Positions 8,174 to 16,677 of a stretch of DNA of 64,000 nt are shown here, piece after piece. The notes under the pieces are model-generated. The model had not been told where the DNA came from. It saw nothing but the letters and a program-made list of their open reading frames with translations, and ran no database searches. The stretch's first letter is position 1, and each line of letters begins with the position of its first letter. The translations under genes and the position numbers were made by a program. The stretch comes from Thermophilibacter immobilis (GTDB taxonomy: Bacteria; Actinomycetota; Coriobacteriia; Coriobacteriales; Atopobiaceae). The stretch lies in NCBI RefSeq assembly GCF_015277515.1, contig NZ_CP063767.1, positions 310,001 through 374,000 on the forward strand. Reading direction: 5' to 3'.

Positions 8174-8569
8174 ATGGCCGACAACACCGTTGTTTACACT
8201 GGCACGGGTCGCCGCAAGGAGTCCGTCGCCCGCGTTCGTCTTGTCCCCGGAACCGGCAAGGTCGTCGTCAACGGCCGCGAGGCCGCCAACTACTTCGGCC
8301 GCCAGCAGCTCGTTGACAACGCGATCGCGCCCCTGCGCCTCACCGAGACGGCCGAGCACTTCGACGTGCTCGCCAACTGCGACGGAGGCGGCATCAACGG
8401 GCAGTCCGGCGCCCTGCGCCTGGGTATCGCCCGCGCCCTTCTCGAGGCCGGCGAGTATCGCGAGGACCTCAAGAAGGCTGGCTTCCTCACGCGCGACTCT
8501 CGCGCGGTCGAGCGCAAGAAGTACGGCCTGAAGAAGGCGCGCAAGCGCCCGCAGTTCTCGAAGCGCTAG
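8174..8569 (+). CDS. rpsI: 30S ribosomal protein S9
   Basis: 131 residues. [20 protein letters not shown] at the N-terminus and the basic C-terminus [17 protein letters not shown], whose tail reaches the P-site tRNA, are diagnostic. It is translationally coupled to rplM with a 3-base gap. A GC-rich stem-loop follows the stop. Confidence 0.97.
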   Translation: MADNTVVYTGTGRRKESVARVRLVPGTGKVVVNGREAANYFGRQQLVDNAIAPLRLTETAEHFDVLANCDGGGINGQSGALRLGIARALLEAGEYREDLKKAGFLTRDSRAVERKKYGLKKARKRPQFSKR

Positions 8570-8594
8570 GCCTTCGAGGCACGTTTGGACTTCC

Positions 8595-8625
8595 GGGGCC
8601 TGTCGGCGCGTGCTCGACGGGCCCC
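8595..8625 (+). terminator. Stem-loop after rpsI
   Basis: GGGGCC-T-GTCG pairs with CGAC-G-GGCCCC across a short loop, followed by TTCTC rather than a long T run. It is a plausible but weak intrinsic terminator between rpsI and glmM. Confidence 0.5.
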
Positions 8626-8688
8626 TTCTCGTATCGGGGACCTCGCAGGTGACAATGCCCAGGCGAGGACGTGAAGAGGGGACGACTC

Positions 8689-10026
8689 ATGAAGTACTTT
8701 GGCACCGACGGCTTCCGCGGCCGCGCGAACGAGGGACTCAACGTCGAGCACGCCTTCAAGATCGGCCGCTTCGTGGGCTGGTACTACGGGGCCCGGCAGG
8801 GAAAGAAGGCCCGCGTCATCTTGGGCAAGGACACGCGCCGCTCGAGCTACATGTTCGAGTCGGCGCTCGTGAGTGGGCTGGTTGCCTCAGGAGCCGATGC
8901 CTACATGCTGCACGTCATTCCCACGCCGGGCGTCTCCTTCGAGGTGCCGGACGGGGGCTTCGACTGCGGCGTCATGATTACCGCCTCGCACAACCCCTAT
9001 ACGGACAACGGCATCAAGCTCGTGAACCGCGAGGGCTACAAGATGGAGGAGGAGGTTCTGGAGCTTATCGAGAGCTACATCGACGGTGGCTCCGAGGTCC
9101 CTCTGGCCACCGGCGAGGCGATTGGCCGCACCGTCGACTACATGCAGGGGCGCAATCGCTACCTCTCGAGCCTCATCAGCAGCTGCGGGTTCTCGCTGCA
9201 GGGCTTCAAGATCGGTCTGGACTGCGCCAACGGTGCGGCGTCCTCCGTGGCTCGCCCGGTCTTTGACGCCCTGGGTGCCGAGACCCACGTGATCAGCAAC
9301 GCCCCCGACGGGTTCAATATCAACGTCGACTGCGGCTCAACCCACATCGACAGCCTCCAGCGCTTCGTGGTCCAGAACGGCCTTGACGTGGGCTTTGCCT
9401 ACGACGGCGACGCCGATCGCTGCCTGGCCGTGGACGAGCGCGGCCACGTGGTCGATGGCGACCTCATCCTCTACGTGTGCGGCACCTACCTCAACAAGCA
9501 CGGACGCCTCTCCGGGCAGACCGTCGTTCCCACGATCATGTCCAACTTCGGGCTCTTCCGTGCCTTCGACGCGGCGGGCCTCTCCTACGAGAAGACCGAC
9601 GTGGGCGACAAGAACGTCTACGCCTGCATGCGCGAGCATGGCTACTCCCTGGGCGGCGAGCAGTCGGGCCACATCATCTTCGGTGACCTGGAGAAGACCG
9701 GCGACGGCGTCATGACGAGCCTCAGGGTGATGGAGGTTCTGCGTGCCGAGCGCGAGAAGCTCTCCGAGCTGTGCCGCCCGGTCACGCTCTACCCGCAGCA
9801 GCTCGTGAACGTGCGCGTGAGCGACAAGGAGGCCGCCATGGGCGCGCCCGCCGTGAAGGACGCCGTGGCGGATGCGGAGCGCTACCTCGAGGGCAACGGC
9901 CGCGTGCTCGTGCGCGCCTCCGGCACGGAGCCCCTGGTGCGCGTGCTCGCCGAGGCCCCCGAGGAGCGCCTGTGCACCGAGGCCAACGCATTCGTGCTCA
10001 AGGCGCTCGACCCCTTTAGGGCGTAG
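8689..10026 (+). CDS. glmM: Phosphoglucosamine mutase
   Basis: 445 residues from the ATG at 8689, after GAGGGGA. It interconverts glucosamine-6-phosphate and glucosamine-1-phosphate, the second step to UDP-GlcNAc. Motifs appear in order: KYFGTDGFRGRAN at the N-terminus, the phosphoserine loop MITASHNPYTDNGIK, the metal loop AYDGDADRCLAVD, the sugar loop GEQSGHIIF and the phosphate loop RVLVRASGTEPLVRV. GEQSGH and TASHNP are the GlmM rather than PgcA/ManB versions. It lies directly ahead of glmS, and glmU is also in this window, so three steps of the route are present. Confidence 0.96.
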   Translation: MKYFGTDGFRGRANEGLNVEHAFKIGRFVGWYYGARQGKKARVILGKDTRRSSYMFESALVSGLVASGADAYMLHVIPTPGVSFEVPDGGFDCGVMITASHNPYTDNGIKLVNREGYKMEEEVLELIESYIDGGSEVPLATGEAIGRTVDYMQGRNRYLSSLISSCGFSLQGFKIGLDCANGAASSVARPVFDALGAETHVISNAPDGFNINVDCGSTHIDSLQRFVVQNGLDVGFAYDGDADRCLAVDERGHVVDGDLILYVCGTYLNKHGRLSGQTVVPTIMSNFGLFRAFDAAGLSYEKTDVGDKNVYACMREHGYSLGGEQSGHIIFGDLEKTGDGVMTSLRVMEVLRAEREKLSELCRPVTLYPQQLVNVRVSDKEAAMGAPAVKDAVADAERYLEGNGRVLVRASGTEPLVRVLAEAPEERLCTEANAFVLKALDPFRA

Positions 10027-10102
10027 GCGGTCTCTACGCCCTGGCGTGCCCCTGCTAGAATCTTGATTCGTACTTTAAACGCAGCCTGCAAGGAGGACCT
10101 TC

Positions 10103-11953
10103 ATGTGCGGAATCGTTGGCTATACCGGTAGGAACCAGGCGGTCGAGTACCTGCTTGAGGGGCTTCAGACCCTTGAGTACCGTGGCTACGACTCCGCCGG
10201 AGTCGAGGTCGTGGGAGCCGACGGGGCCCTGCACGGCGTCAAGTGCGCCGGCCGCGTCTCCACGCTCGTGGATCGCTGCCAGACGGCCAACCTTGTGGGC
10301 ACCGCGGGCATCGCCCACACGCGCTGGGCAACCCACGGTGCCCCCACCGACAAGAACTCCCACCCGCACCGCGACTGCTCGGGGCGCATCGCCATCGTGC
10401 ACAACGGCATCATCGAGAACTTCCGCGAGCTGCGCTCCTATCTCACGCGCAACGGCCATGAGTTCGCCTCCGAGACCGACTCCGAGGTCATCGCGCACCT
10501 CATCGAGGACGCGTGGAATGGTCCCTACCAGGGAGACCTCGTCTCGGCGGTGCGCAACGCGGTTCGTCGCCTCGAGGGCTCGTGGGCGCTTGCCGTGGTC
10601 TGCGCCGACGCCCCGGGAGAGATCGTATGCGCGCGCAACGGCTCGCCGCTCGTCGTGGCCTCCACGAAGGACGGCGCGTACGCCGCCTCTGACGTCACGC
10701 CGCTCGCGAACGTGACGTCGCACGTCATCCAGCTCGAGAACGGCCAGGTGGCCCGCCTCGAGCGCTCCGGCGCGGTGACGGTCTTCGACGAGGAGGGTCT
10801 GGTCGTGGACGTTCCCACTGCGGTTGACGTGGACTGGGACGCCTCGGCGGCCACGCTCGGCGGATACGCCGACTTCATGGCCAAAGAGATCGCCGAGCAG
10901 CCCGAGGCCATCGAGCGTCTGCTCGCCGGTCGCCTGGACGAGCGGGGGATCAAGCTCGACGAGCTCTCCATGAGCGAGGAGGACCTCGCGGCGATCGACC
11001 GCGTCTACCTGATCGCCTGCGGCACGTCCTACCACGTGAGCCTCATCGCGCGCACGCTGGTGCAGACCTGGGCCAAGGTGCCGGTCATCTGCGAGTATGC
11101 GTCCGAGTTCAACTACGAGCAGGACGTTCTCGTGACGCCCCACACGCTCTGCGTGATCATCACGCAGTCCGGTGAGACGGCCGACACCCTCACGGCGGCG
11201 CGCCGCATGCGGGGGATGGGCTGCAAGGTCTTCGCCATCACCAACGTGCTCGGGTCCTCTGCCGCGCGCGAGTCCGACGGTGTGCTCTACGTTCAGGCTG
11301 GCCCCGAGGTCTGCGTGGCCTCGACCAAGGCCTACACGGCGCAGATGGTCGCGGGCGCGCTGTTCGCGCTGCGCCTCGCCCAGGCCCAGGGGCAGATGGA
11401 GCCCGACGAGGTCGAGCGTCATTATCGCGACCTGTGCTCGCTGCCCGACCTCATCCGCGAGGTCATCGCCCGCTCCTGGCAGGACAAGCGTGCCGCCGCG
11501 GTCTTCCGCCGCGCGCACTCGGCCCTGTTCCTGGGTCGTGGCGTCAACTCGACCACGGCCTACGAGGGAGCCCTCAAGCTCAAGGAGATCAGCTACCTGC
11601 ACGCCGAGGCCTATCCGGCCGGCGAGATGAAGCACGGGCCCATCGCCCTGCTCGAGCCGGGCTTTCCCGTCGTGGCCATCGTGCCGGCCGACGCCGTCCA
11701 CGACAAGACCGTCTCCAACATCCAGGAGGTCATCGCCCGCGGTGCCGTCTGCGTGGCCGTGGCCACCGACGGCGACGAGGACGTGGCGTCCCTCGTCGAG
11801 CACGTCCTGTGGATTCCGCCCGTGGCAGACGAGCTTCTCGTCCCCATCGTGGCCGTCGTCCACCTGCAGGTCCTTGCGCGCTACGTGGCCCGCATGCGCG
11901 GCTGCGACGTGGACAAGCCCAGAAACCTCGCCAAGTCCGTCACGGTGGAGTAG
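10103..11953 (+). CDS. glmS: Glutamine--fructose-6-phosphate aminotransferase (isomerising)
   Basis: 616 residues, start at 10103 behind AGGAGGACCTTC. Cys2 (MCGIVGYTG) is the glutaminase nucleophile of the N-terminal class-II amidotransferase domain. RWATHG, HNGIIENF and SETDSEVIAHL follow. The C-terminal half has two SIS domains with ACGTSYHVSL and SQSGETADTL, then STKAYTAQ, and it ends DKPRNLAKSVTVE. It makes glucosamine-6-phosphate and is the committed step for peptidoglycan amino sugars. No glmS ribozyme is recognisable in the short leader. Confidence 0.97.
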   Translation: MCGIVGYTGRNQAVEYLLEGLQTLEYRGYDSAGVEVVGADGALHGVKCAGRVSTLVDRCQTANLVGTAGIAHTRWATHGAPTDKNSHPHRDCSGRIAIVHNGIIENFRELRSYLTRNGHEFASETDSEVIAHLIEDAWNGPYQGDLVSAVRNAVRRLEGSWALAVVCADAPGEIVCARNGSPLVVASTKDGAYAASDVTPLANVTSHVIQLENGQVARLERSGAVTVFDEEGLVVDVPTAVDVDWDASAATLGGYADFMAKEIAEQPEAIERLLAGRLDERGIKLDELSMSEEDLAAIDRVYLIACGTSYHVSLIARTLVQTWAKVPVICEYASEFNYEQDVLVTPHTLCVIITQSGETADTLTAARRMRGMGCKVFAITNVLGSSAARESDGVLYVQAGPEVCVASTKAYTAQMVAGALFALRLAQAQGQMEPDEVERHYRDLCSLPDLIREVIARSWQDKRAAAVFRRAHSALFLGRGVNSTTAYEGALKLKEISYLHAEAYPAGEMKHGPIALLEPGFPVVAIVPADAVHDKTVSNIQEVIARGAVCVAVATDGDEDVASLVEHVLWIPPVADELLVPIVAVVHLQVLARYVARMRGCDVDKPRNLAKSVTVE

Positions 11954-11956
11954 CGC

Positions 11957-12496
11957 ATGGCGACGGCCGGCATTGGGGTGGACATGCTCGAGATCGCGCG
12001 CATGGAGCGCGTGATGAGGCGGCGCCCGAGCTTTGTGCGCCGTGTCTTCACGGACGAGGAGCGTGCCTACTGCGAGAGCTGCGCCCGCCCGGCCGAGCAC
12101 TACGCGGCCCGCTTCGCGGCCCGCGAGGCCGTGCTCAAGGCCTTGGGCACGGGCTTTGCGGAGGGCATCGGCGTGCGCGACGTGTCCGTCACGCGCGACG
12201 ACTCCGGTCGTCCACGCGCCCTGCTCGCGGCCCGCGCAGCCGAGGTCGCCCGTGCGCGGGGCATCCGCGAGATCGCGCTCTCCATCTCGCACACCCGCGA
12301 GGTCGCCGTGGCCAATGCCCTTGCCGTGACCGATGACGTGCGTCCCGTTGCGGACGCGCACGAGGACGCGGCCCGCGCGCTCGCTGCCTCGTTCAAGGAG
12401 GCCCGCTCGGTGCTCGACGAGCTCGAGCGGGTGCAGGAGTCCTCTCTGGACGGCCTGGCGCGCGCTCATGCTGACCAGCCTTCTTCCGAGGAGTAG
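11957..12496 (+). CDS. acpS: Holo-[acyl-carrier-protein] synthase, with C-terminal extension
   Basis: 179 residues, 3 bases after glmS. The first about 125 residues are a normal AcpS: AGIGVDMLEIARMERVM with the metal Asp, and RFAAREAVLKALGTGF with the metal Glu and substrate Lys; IREIALSISHTREVAVANAL closes the fold. It transfers phosphopantetheine from CoA to ACP. The remaining roughly 55 residues are an acidic, Ala-rich helical tail that I do not recognise and that standard AcpS (about 120 residues) lacks. The next gene starts 6 bases downstream, so the tail is not an artefact of a missed stop. Confidence 0.93.
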   Translation: MATAGIGVDMLEIARMERVMRRRPSFVRRVFTDEERAYCESCARPAEHYAARFAAREAVLKALGTGFAEGIGVRDVSVTRDDSGRPRALLAARAAEVARARGIREIALSISHTREVAVANALAVTDDVRPVADAHEDAARALAASFKEARSVLDELERVQESSLDGLARAHADQPSSEE

Positions 12497-12502
12497 AACA
12501 TC

Positions 12503-14116
12503 ATGCAGCCCGTACTCAACATAGAGGACGTCAAGTGCGTCGAGGTGGCCCTCACGCGCGAGGGGGTGAGCGTCTCCGAGCTCATGCACCGCGCGGGCTA
12601 TGCCGCCGCGCAGGAGACCATCGCCCTGGGCGACGTGGAGAACGTCGTGGTGCTCGTGGGGCTGGGCAACAACGGCGGGGACGGCTGGGTCGCCGCCGAG
12701 GCCCTGTTCGCGCGCGGCGTGAACGTCAAGGTGGTGACGCCCCTCGAGCCCGACCAGATATCGGGGGACCTTGCGCGCCAGGTGGCCCAAAGCGCGGTCA
12801 AGGCGGGGGTCAGCCCGCTCGTGGGCCCCTCTCGCGACGAGCTGGAGGACCTGCTCTCCACGGCCGACGCCGTGCTCGACTGCATGCTCGGCACGGGCTT
12901 TCACGGCGAGGTCCGCGCCCCCTTTGACATCTGGATCGAGTGCGTGAACGCCTCGGGGGCCCGCGCGATCTCCGTCGACGTGCCCAGCGGGCTGTCCGCC
13001 CAGACCGGTCGTGCCGCCCAGGCGTGCGTGGTGGCGGACATGACCGTCACGATGCTCTCGCTCAAGCCGGGCCTCCTTGCCGACGACGGGCGCGACGTGT
13101 GCGGTTCCATCGTGGTGGCTCCCCTGGCCGAGCAGACCGAGCATCTCGTGGTGGAGGCCGATCCCGTGGCCTGGCGCACCGATCTGAGCGACTACCTGGA
13201 CGTCATTCCAGCACCCACCCAGGCGGTCGACAAGTTCACGCGCGGCTCGGTGCTCGTGGTGGGAGGCTCCCGGCGCTTCCCCGGCGCGGCGATCATGGCG
13301 GCTCGCGCGGCCGCGCGCATGGGGGCCGGCTACGTGACGCTGGCCACGCCCGCCTCCGTCGCCGCGATCGCCCAGGCCCACCTGCTCGAGATTCCCGTGG
13401 TGCCCCTTCCCGAGGACGCCGACGGCGTGCTCAGCGCGGACGGCAAGGACGTGGTCCTCAAGCTCGCGCGGGGCGTCTCCGCCGTGCTCGTGGGCTCGGG
13501 CATGCGGATCTCGGGGGGCACGGTCGCGCTCGTCTCCGCGCTGATCGAACAGGATGTCCCGCTCGTGGTGGACGCGGACGGCCTCAACTGCCTGGCTCGT
13601 CTGACCGACGGGGCGCTCCCGGACTTTCCCGAGGTCACGCGCCGTAACGCGCCGCTCGTCCTCACGCCGCATCGCCGCGAGCTCGGACGGCTGGTGGGCC
13701 AGGCGAAGACCCCGCCCGACTCGCTCGTGGATGCGCTCGAGGACGCCCGCAAGATCGTCTGGTCGGACGGGGGCTCCAACCTCGCGATCGTTGCCAAGGG
13801 CTCGGCCACTGGCTGCGTGGGCGTCGACCAGGCCCTTTTGCCCAAGCCGGGGCCCTGCGCCCTGGCCACGGCCGGCTCCGGCGACGTGCTCGCGGGCATG
13901 ATGGTCTCGGCGCTTGCCCAGGGCTCGGGCCAGGGCGGGGACCTGACGCTCATGGCCGCCTACGTCTGCGAGGTCCACGGCTACGCCGGGTCGCTCGCCG
14001 CCGAGCGCCTGGGCTCGCGTGCCGTCATGGCCACGGATGTCATTGACGTGATCGGCCTTGCCGCTGATGCCGTGGGGGAGCACGTGATGTTTCCCGAGGG
14101 CGTCGAGGAGGCGTAG
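12503..14116 (+). CDS. nnr: Bifunctional NAD(P)H-hydrate epimerase / ADP-dependent dehydratase
   Basis: 537 residues. The N-terminal YjeF_N domain (about 1-220) carries LVGLGNNGGDGWVAAEAL and ISVDVPSGLSAQTG, and epimerises damaged NAD(P)HX. The C-terminal ribokinase-like YjeF_C domain (about 235-537) carries GSVLVVGGSRRFPGAAIMA, then PLVLTPHRRELGRL and the signature ATAGSGDVLAGMM, and dehydrates S-NAD(P)HX with ADP. Between acpS and alr this is the arrangement seen in many bacteria (acpS-nnr-alr-tsaE). Confidence 0.95.
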   Translation: MQPVLNIEDVKCVEVALTREGVSVSELMHRAGYAAAQETIALGDVENVVVLVGLGNNGGDGWVAAEALFARGVNVKVVTPLEPDQISGDLARQVAQSAVKAGVSPLVGPSRDELEDLLSTADAVLDCMLGTGFHGEVRAPFDIWIECVNASGARAISVDVPSGLSAQTGRAAQACVVADMTVTMLSLKPGLLADDGRDVCGSIVVAPLAEQTEHLVVEADPVAWRTDLSDYLDVIPAPTQAVDKFTRGSVLVVGGSRRFPGAAIMAARAAARMGAGYVTLATPASVAAIAQAHLLEIPVVPLPEDADGVLSADGKDVVLKLARGVSAVLVGSGMRISGGTVALVSALIEQDVPLVVDADGLNCLARLTDGALPDFPEVTRRNAPLVLTPHRRELGRLVGQAKTPPDSLVDALEDARKIVWSDGGSNLAIVAKGSATGCVGVDQALLPKPGPCALATAGSGDVLAGMMVSALAQGSGQGGDLTLMAAYVCEVHGYAGSLAAERLGSRAVMATDVIDVIGLAADAVGEHVMFPEGVEEA

Positions 14117-14146
14117 GATCGTGGGATCAGCAGGGGAGGCGTCATC

Positions 14147-15307
14147 ATGGACAAGGTCGTGAGCCCCCAGGATCGCTGGTCCTGGGTAGAGGTCAACCTC
14201 GCGGCGCTCAGGCGCAACACTGCCGCGTTTCGTCATCAGATCGCGCGCGGCGTGCAGATGATGTGCGTCGTCAAGGCCGATGCCTATGGCCACGGTGCCG
14301 CTGCGTGCGCCAAGACCATGCGTGCGGCAGGCGCGGACCAGTTTGCCGTGGCCACGGTCGCGGAGGGGGTGGCGCTGCGCCGTGCGGGCATCTCGTGGCC
14401 CATCCTGGTCCTGTCCGAGCCGCCCGTCGACTGCGTGGGCACGCTCGTGGAGTACGACCTCATGCCTGCGGTCTACACGGCCGACTTCGCGCTCGCCCTG
14501 GGCGAGGCGGCCGCCGCCGCCAACCGCGTGGCCCGCTACCACCTCGCCGTGGACACGGGCATGACGCGCATAGGCGTGCGCCGCTCCGACGCCCTCGAGC
14601 TTCGTCGCACGATTGACTTTCATCGCGGCCTCGAGTGCGCGGGGACCTTCACGCACTTCGCGACTGCCGACGTGCTCGACGACTGGGACTTCGCGCTGCA
14701 GCTCAACCGCTTCCAGGAGGTCGTGAGCGCCCTGCGCGGCGCCGGGCTCGAGTGCGGCCTGGTCCACTGCGACAACACGCCGGGCACCATCCTGCACCCC
14801 GAGTGCCACTTCGACATGTGCCGCGTGGGCATTGGCCTCTACGGGCTGCACCCGGCCGAGACGACGATGCCGCGCATCCAGCTCGAGCCGGTGATGAGCG
14901 TGCGCGGTCGCGTGACGCGCGCCCTCTACCCCAGCGTGGGCGACGGCGTGGGCTACGGGATGACCTATCGCGTGCCCAAGCAGAACATCCAGATCGCCAC
15001 GGTGCCCATCGGCTACGCCGACGGCCTCGCGCGTGAGCTCTCCAACAACATGGACGTTATCGTGGGGGGCGGCCGTTGCCGTCAGGTGGGCAGCATCTGC
15101 ATGGATCAGTTCATGTTCGCGGTGGACGTCAACAGCGCCCGCGCTTATCGCCCCTCGCGCCCGGTCGAGTACGGGGACGTGGTCACGCTCATCGGCGCAG
15201 ACGGCGACGAGCTCATTGGGGCCGACGAGATGGCCGGCCTGCGCAACACCATCAACTACGAGGTCGTCTGTGACTTTGGGATGCGCCTTGAGAAGATCTA
15301 CACCTAG
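14147..15307 (+). CDS. alr: Alanine racemase
   Basis: 386 residues, fold-type III PLP enzyme making D-alanine for peptidoglycan. The PLP lysine is in MMCVVKADAYGHGAAACAK. AVDTGMTRIGVR, THFATAD and MCRVGIGLYGLHP line the barrel. The C-terminal beta domain has GDGVGYGMTYRVPK with the catalytic Tyr and VGSICMDQFMF. The start is the ATG at 14147, 30 bases after nnr, with GGGGAGG upstream. Its position between nnr and the tsaE segment is typical. Confidence 0.96.
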   Translation: MDKVVSPQDRWSWVEVNLAALRRNTAAFRHQIARGVQMMCVVKADAYGHGAAACAKTMRAAGADQFAVATVAEGVALRRAGISWPILVLSEPPVDCVGTLVEYDLMPAVYTADFALALGEAAAAANRVARYHLAVDTGMTRIGVRRSDALELRRTIDFHRGLECAGTFTHFATADVLDDWDFALQLNRFQEVVSALRGAGLECGLVHCDNTPGTILHPECHFDMCRVGIGLYGLHPAETTMPRIQLEPVMSVRGRVTRALYPSVGDGVGYGMTYRVPKQNIQIATVPIGYADGLARELSNNMDVIVGGGRCRQVGSICMDQFMFAVDVNSARAYRPSRPVEYGDVVTLIGADGDELIGADEMAGLRNTINYEVVCDFGMRLEKIYT

Positions 15308-15320
15308 GGGGTTGGACCTC

Positions 15321-15938
15321 ATGTCCGTCATGCACATTCCCGGCCATACGCATCAGGGTCCCGGCGAGGTGACGCTTCCCGAGATTCGCGACGTCATGGG
15401 TGACTGTCAGCTCTGCCCCCTGGGTCAGACGCGCACGAACCTCGTCTTTGGCGTGGGCAACCCCCATGCGCGCGTGATGTTCATCGGCGAGGGGCCGGGC
15501 AGAAACGAGGACCTGCAGGGCGAGCCGTTCGTGGGGGCGGCGGGCAAGAAGCTCGACGCGCTGCTGTCCTGCGCGGGGCTCACGCGCGAGGAGATCTACA
15601 TCGCCAACGTGATCAAGTGCCGCCCGCCCTCGAATCGCAACCCCCGTCCCGAGGAGATCGAGGCCTGCTCGCCGTTTCTGCGCGAGCAGATTCGCAGCAT
15701 CTGGCCGGACGTGATCGTGTGCCTGGGCAACTTCGCCTCGCAGTTCGTGCTGCGGACGCAGGCGGGCGTGACCACCCTGCGCGGCCGCATGCATCAGACC
15801 GGCCACTTTATGGTGTGCCCGACCTTCCATCCGGCTGCCTGCATCTATCACTCCGACTGGCAGCCGCTGCTCGAGGACGACCTGCGCATGGTGGGCCAGT
15901 GGCTCGCCGAGCACCCGGCGCAGGGGGTGGCACGATGA
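15321..15938 (+). CDS. Uracil-DNA glycosylase, family 4 ([4Fe-4S])
   Basis: 205 residues from the ATG at 15321. Family-4/5 UDG features are seen in order: [16 protein letters not shown] with the first cluster Cys pair, [20 protein letters not shown] as motif A (GEGPGxxED), [18 protein letters not shown] with the third Cys and motif [12 protein letters not shown] with the fourth Cys, and [10 protein letters not shown] with the catalytic-loop His. It removes uracil from DNA. It overlaps tsaE by 4 bases (ATGA). This is a thermophile/actinobacterial-type UDG unrelated to Ung in the iron-sulfur cluster. Confidence 0.93.
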   Translation: MSVMHIPGHTHQGPGEVTLPEIRDVMGDCQLCPLGQTRTNLVFGVGNPHARVMFIGEGPGRNEDLQGEPFVGAAGKKLDALLSCAGLTREEIYIANVIKCRPPSNRNPRPEEIEACSPFLREQIRSIWPDVIVCLGNFASQFVLRTQAGVTTLRGRMHQTGHFMVCPTFHPAACIYHSDWQPLLEDDLRMVGQWLAEHPAQGVAR

Positions 15939-16432
15939 GCGAGCTGCGCCTCAAGACGGCCTCCCAGCCCCAGACGGTCGCGCTGGGGCGCATGCTCGGG
16001 GGCCTCTTGGTCCCTGGTGACGTGCTCGTGCTGACGGGTGACTTGGGGGCCGGAAAGACCCAGCTCACCAAGGGCATCGCGGCGGGCCTGGGCGTTCAGG
16101 CCGACGTGACGAGCCCCACCTTCACGATCGAGATGGTCTATGAGGGAACGAGCATGCCGCTCTATCACTTTGACCTCTACCGACTGGACGACCCAGAACA
16201 GCTCGAGGACACGGGCCTCTTCGACGTCCTCGACGCCGACGGTGTCTGCGCCATAGAGTGGGGCGAGCAGTTCGCCGACCAGATCGGCCCTGCGCGCCTG
16301 GACGTCTACGTGACGCGCCTCGACGATGAGGCCGCTCCCGGCGAGGAGCCCCCGCGCGAGGTTCGCCTGGTCGCGCATGACGCACGCGGCGAGGAACTCG
16401 TGGCCGCCCTGCGTGCGGCCCAAGTCAGGTAG
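15935..16432 (+). CDS. tsaE: tRNA t6A biosynthesis ATPase TsaE
   Basis: 165 residues starting at the ATGA overlap with udg. It has the P-loop LTGDLGAGKTQLTKGIA, the switch-like TSPTFTIEMVYEG, HFDLYRLDDPEQLEDTGLFD and IEWGEQF. TsaE is the ATPase that binds the TsaB-TsaD dimer and drives catalytic turnover of t6A37 synthesis on ANN-decoding tRNAs. Its partners are encoded as a fusion 245 bases downstream. Confidence 0.94.
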   Translation: MSELRLKTASQPQTVALGRMLGGLLVPGDVLVLTGDLGAGKTQLTKGIAAGLGVQADVTSPTFTIEMVYEGTSMPLYHFDLYRLDDPEQLEDTGLFDVLDADGVCAIEWGEQFADQIGPARLDVYVTRLDDEAAPGEEPPREVRLVAHDARGEELVAALRAAQVR

Positions 16433-16677
16433 GAGCCTTCTGGTTTGGTTCCCCTCACCTCCGGCCACATTATGAGGAAATTATTTATGCATGTCTCCAA
16501 TCTTACATAAATTATTAATTCTCTTTGACGGGGGATTTTATTGAGAAGATCTCCCAAATACCTCCTGAACACGCCGCCTCTCGAATTCGTAAGCATGGGG
16601 CCAGCACGGGGCAAACGCCGCCCCGGTTGGATGGCTACACTAGAACGGTTGAAGCAACCGGGCAAGAAGGACCGCGC

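Noticed and set aside
10055-15337. A 1760-residue open frame on the minus strand
   Set aside because: It is antisense to glmS, acpS, nnr and alr, all clear genes, and its composition (His, Arg, Val, Gly rich) is that of a GC-rich shadow frame.
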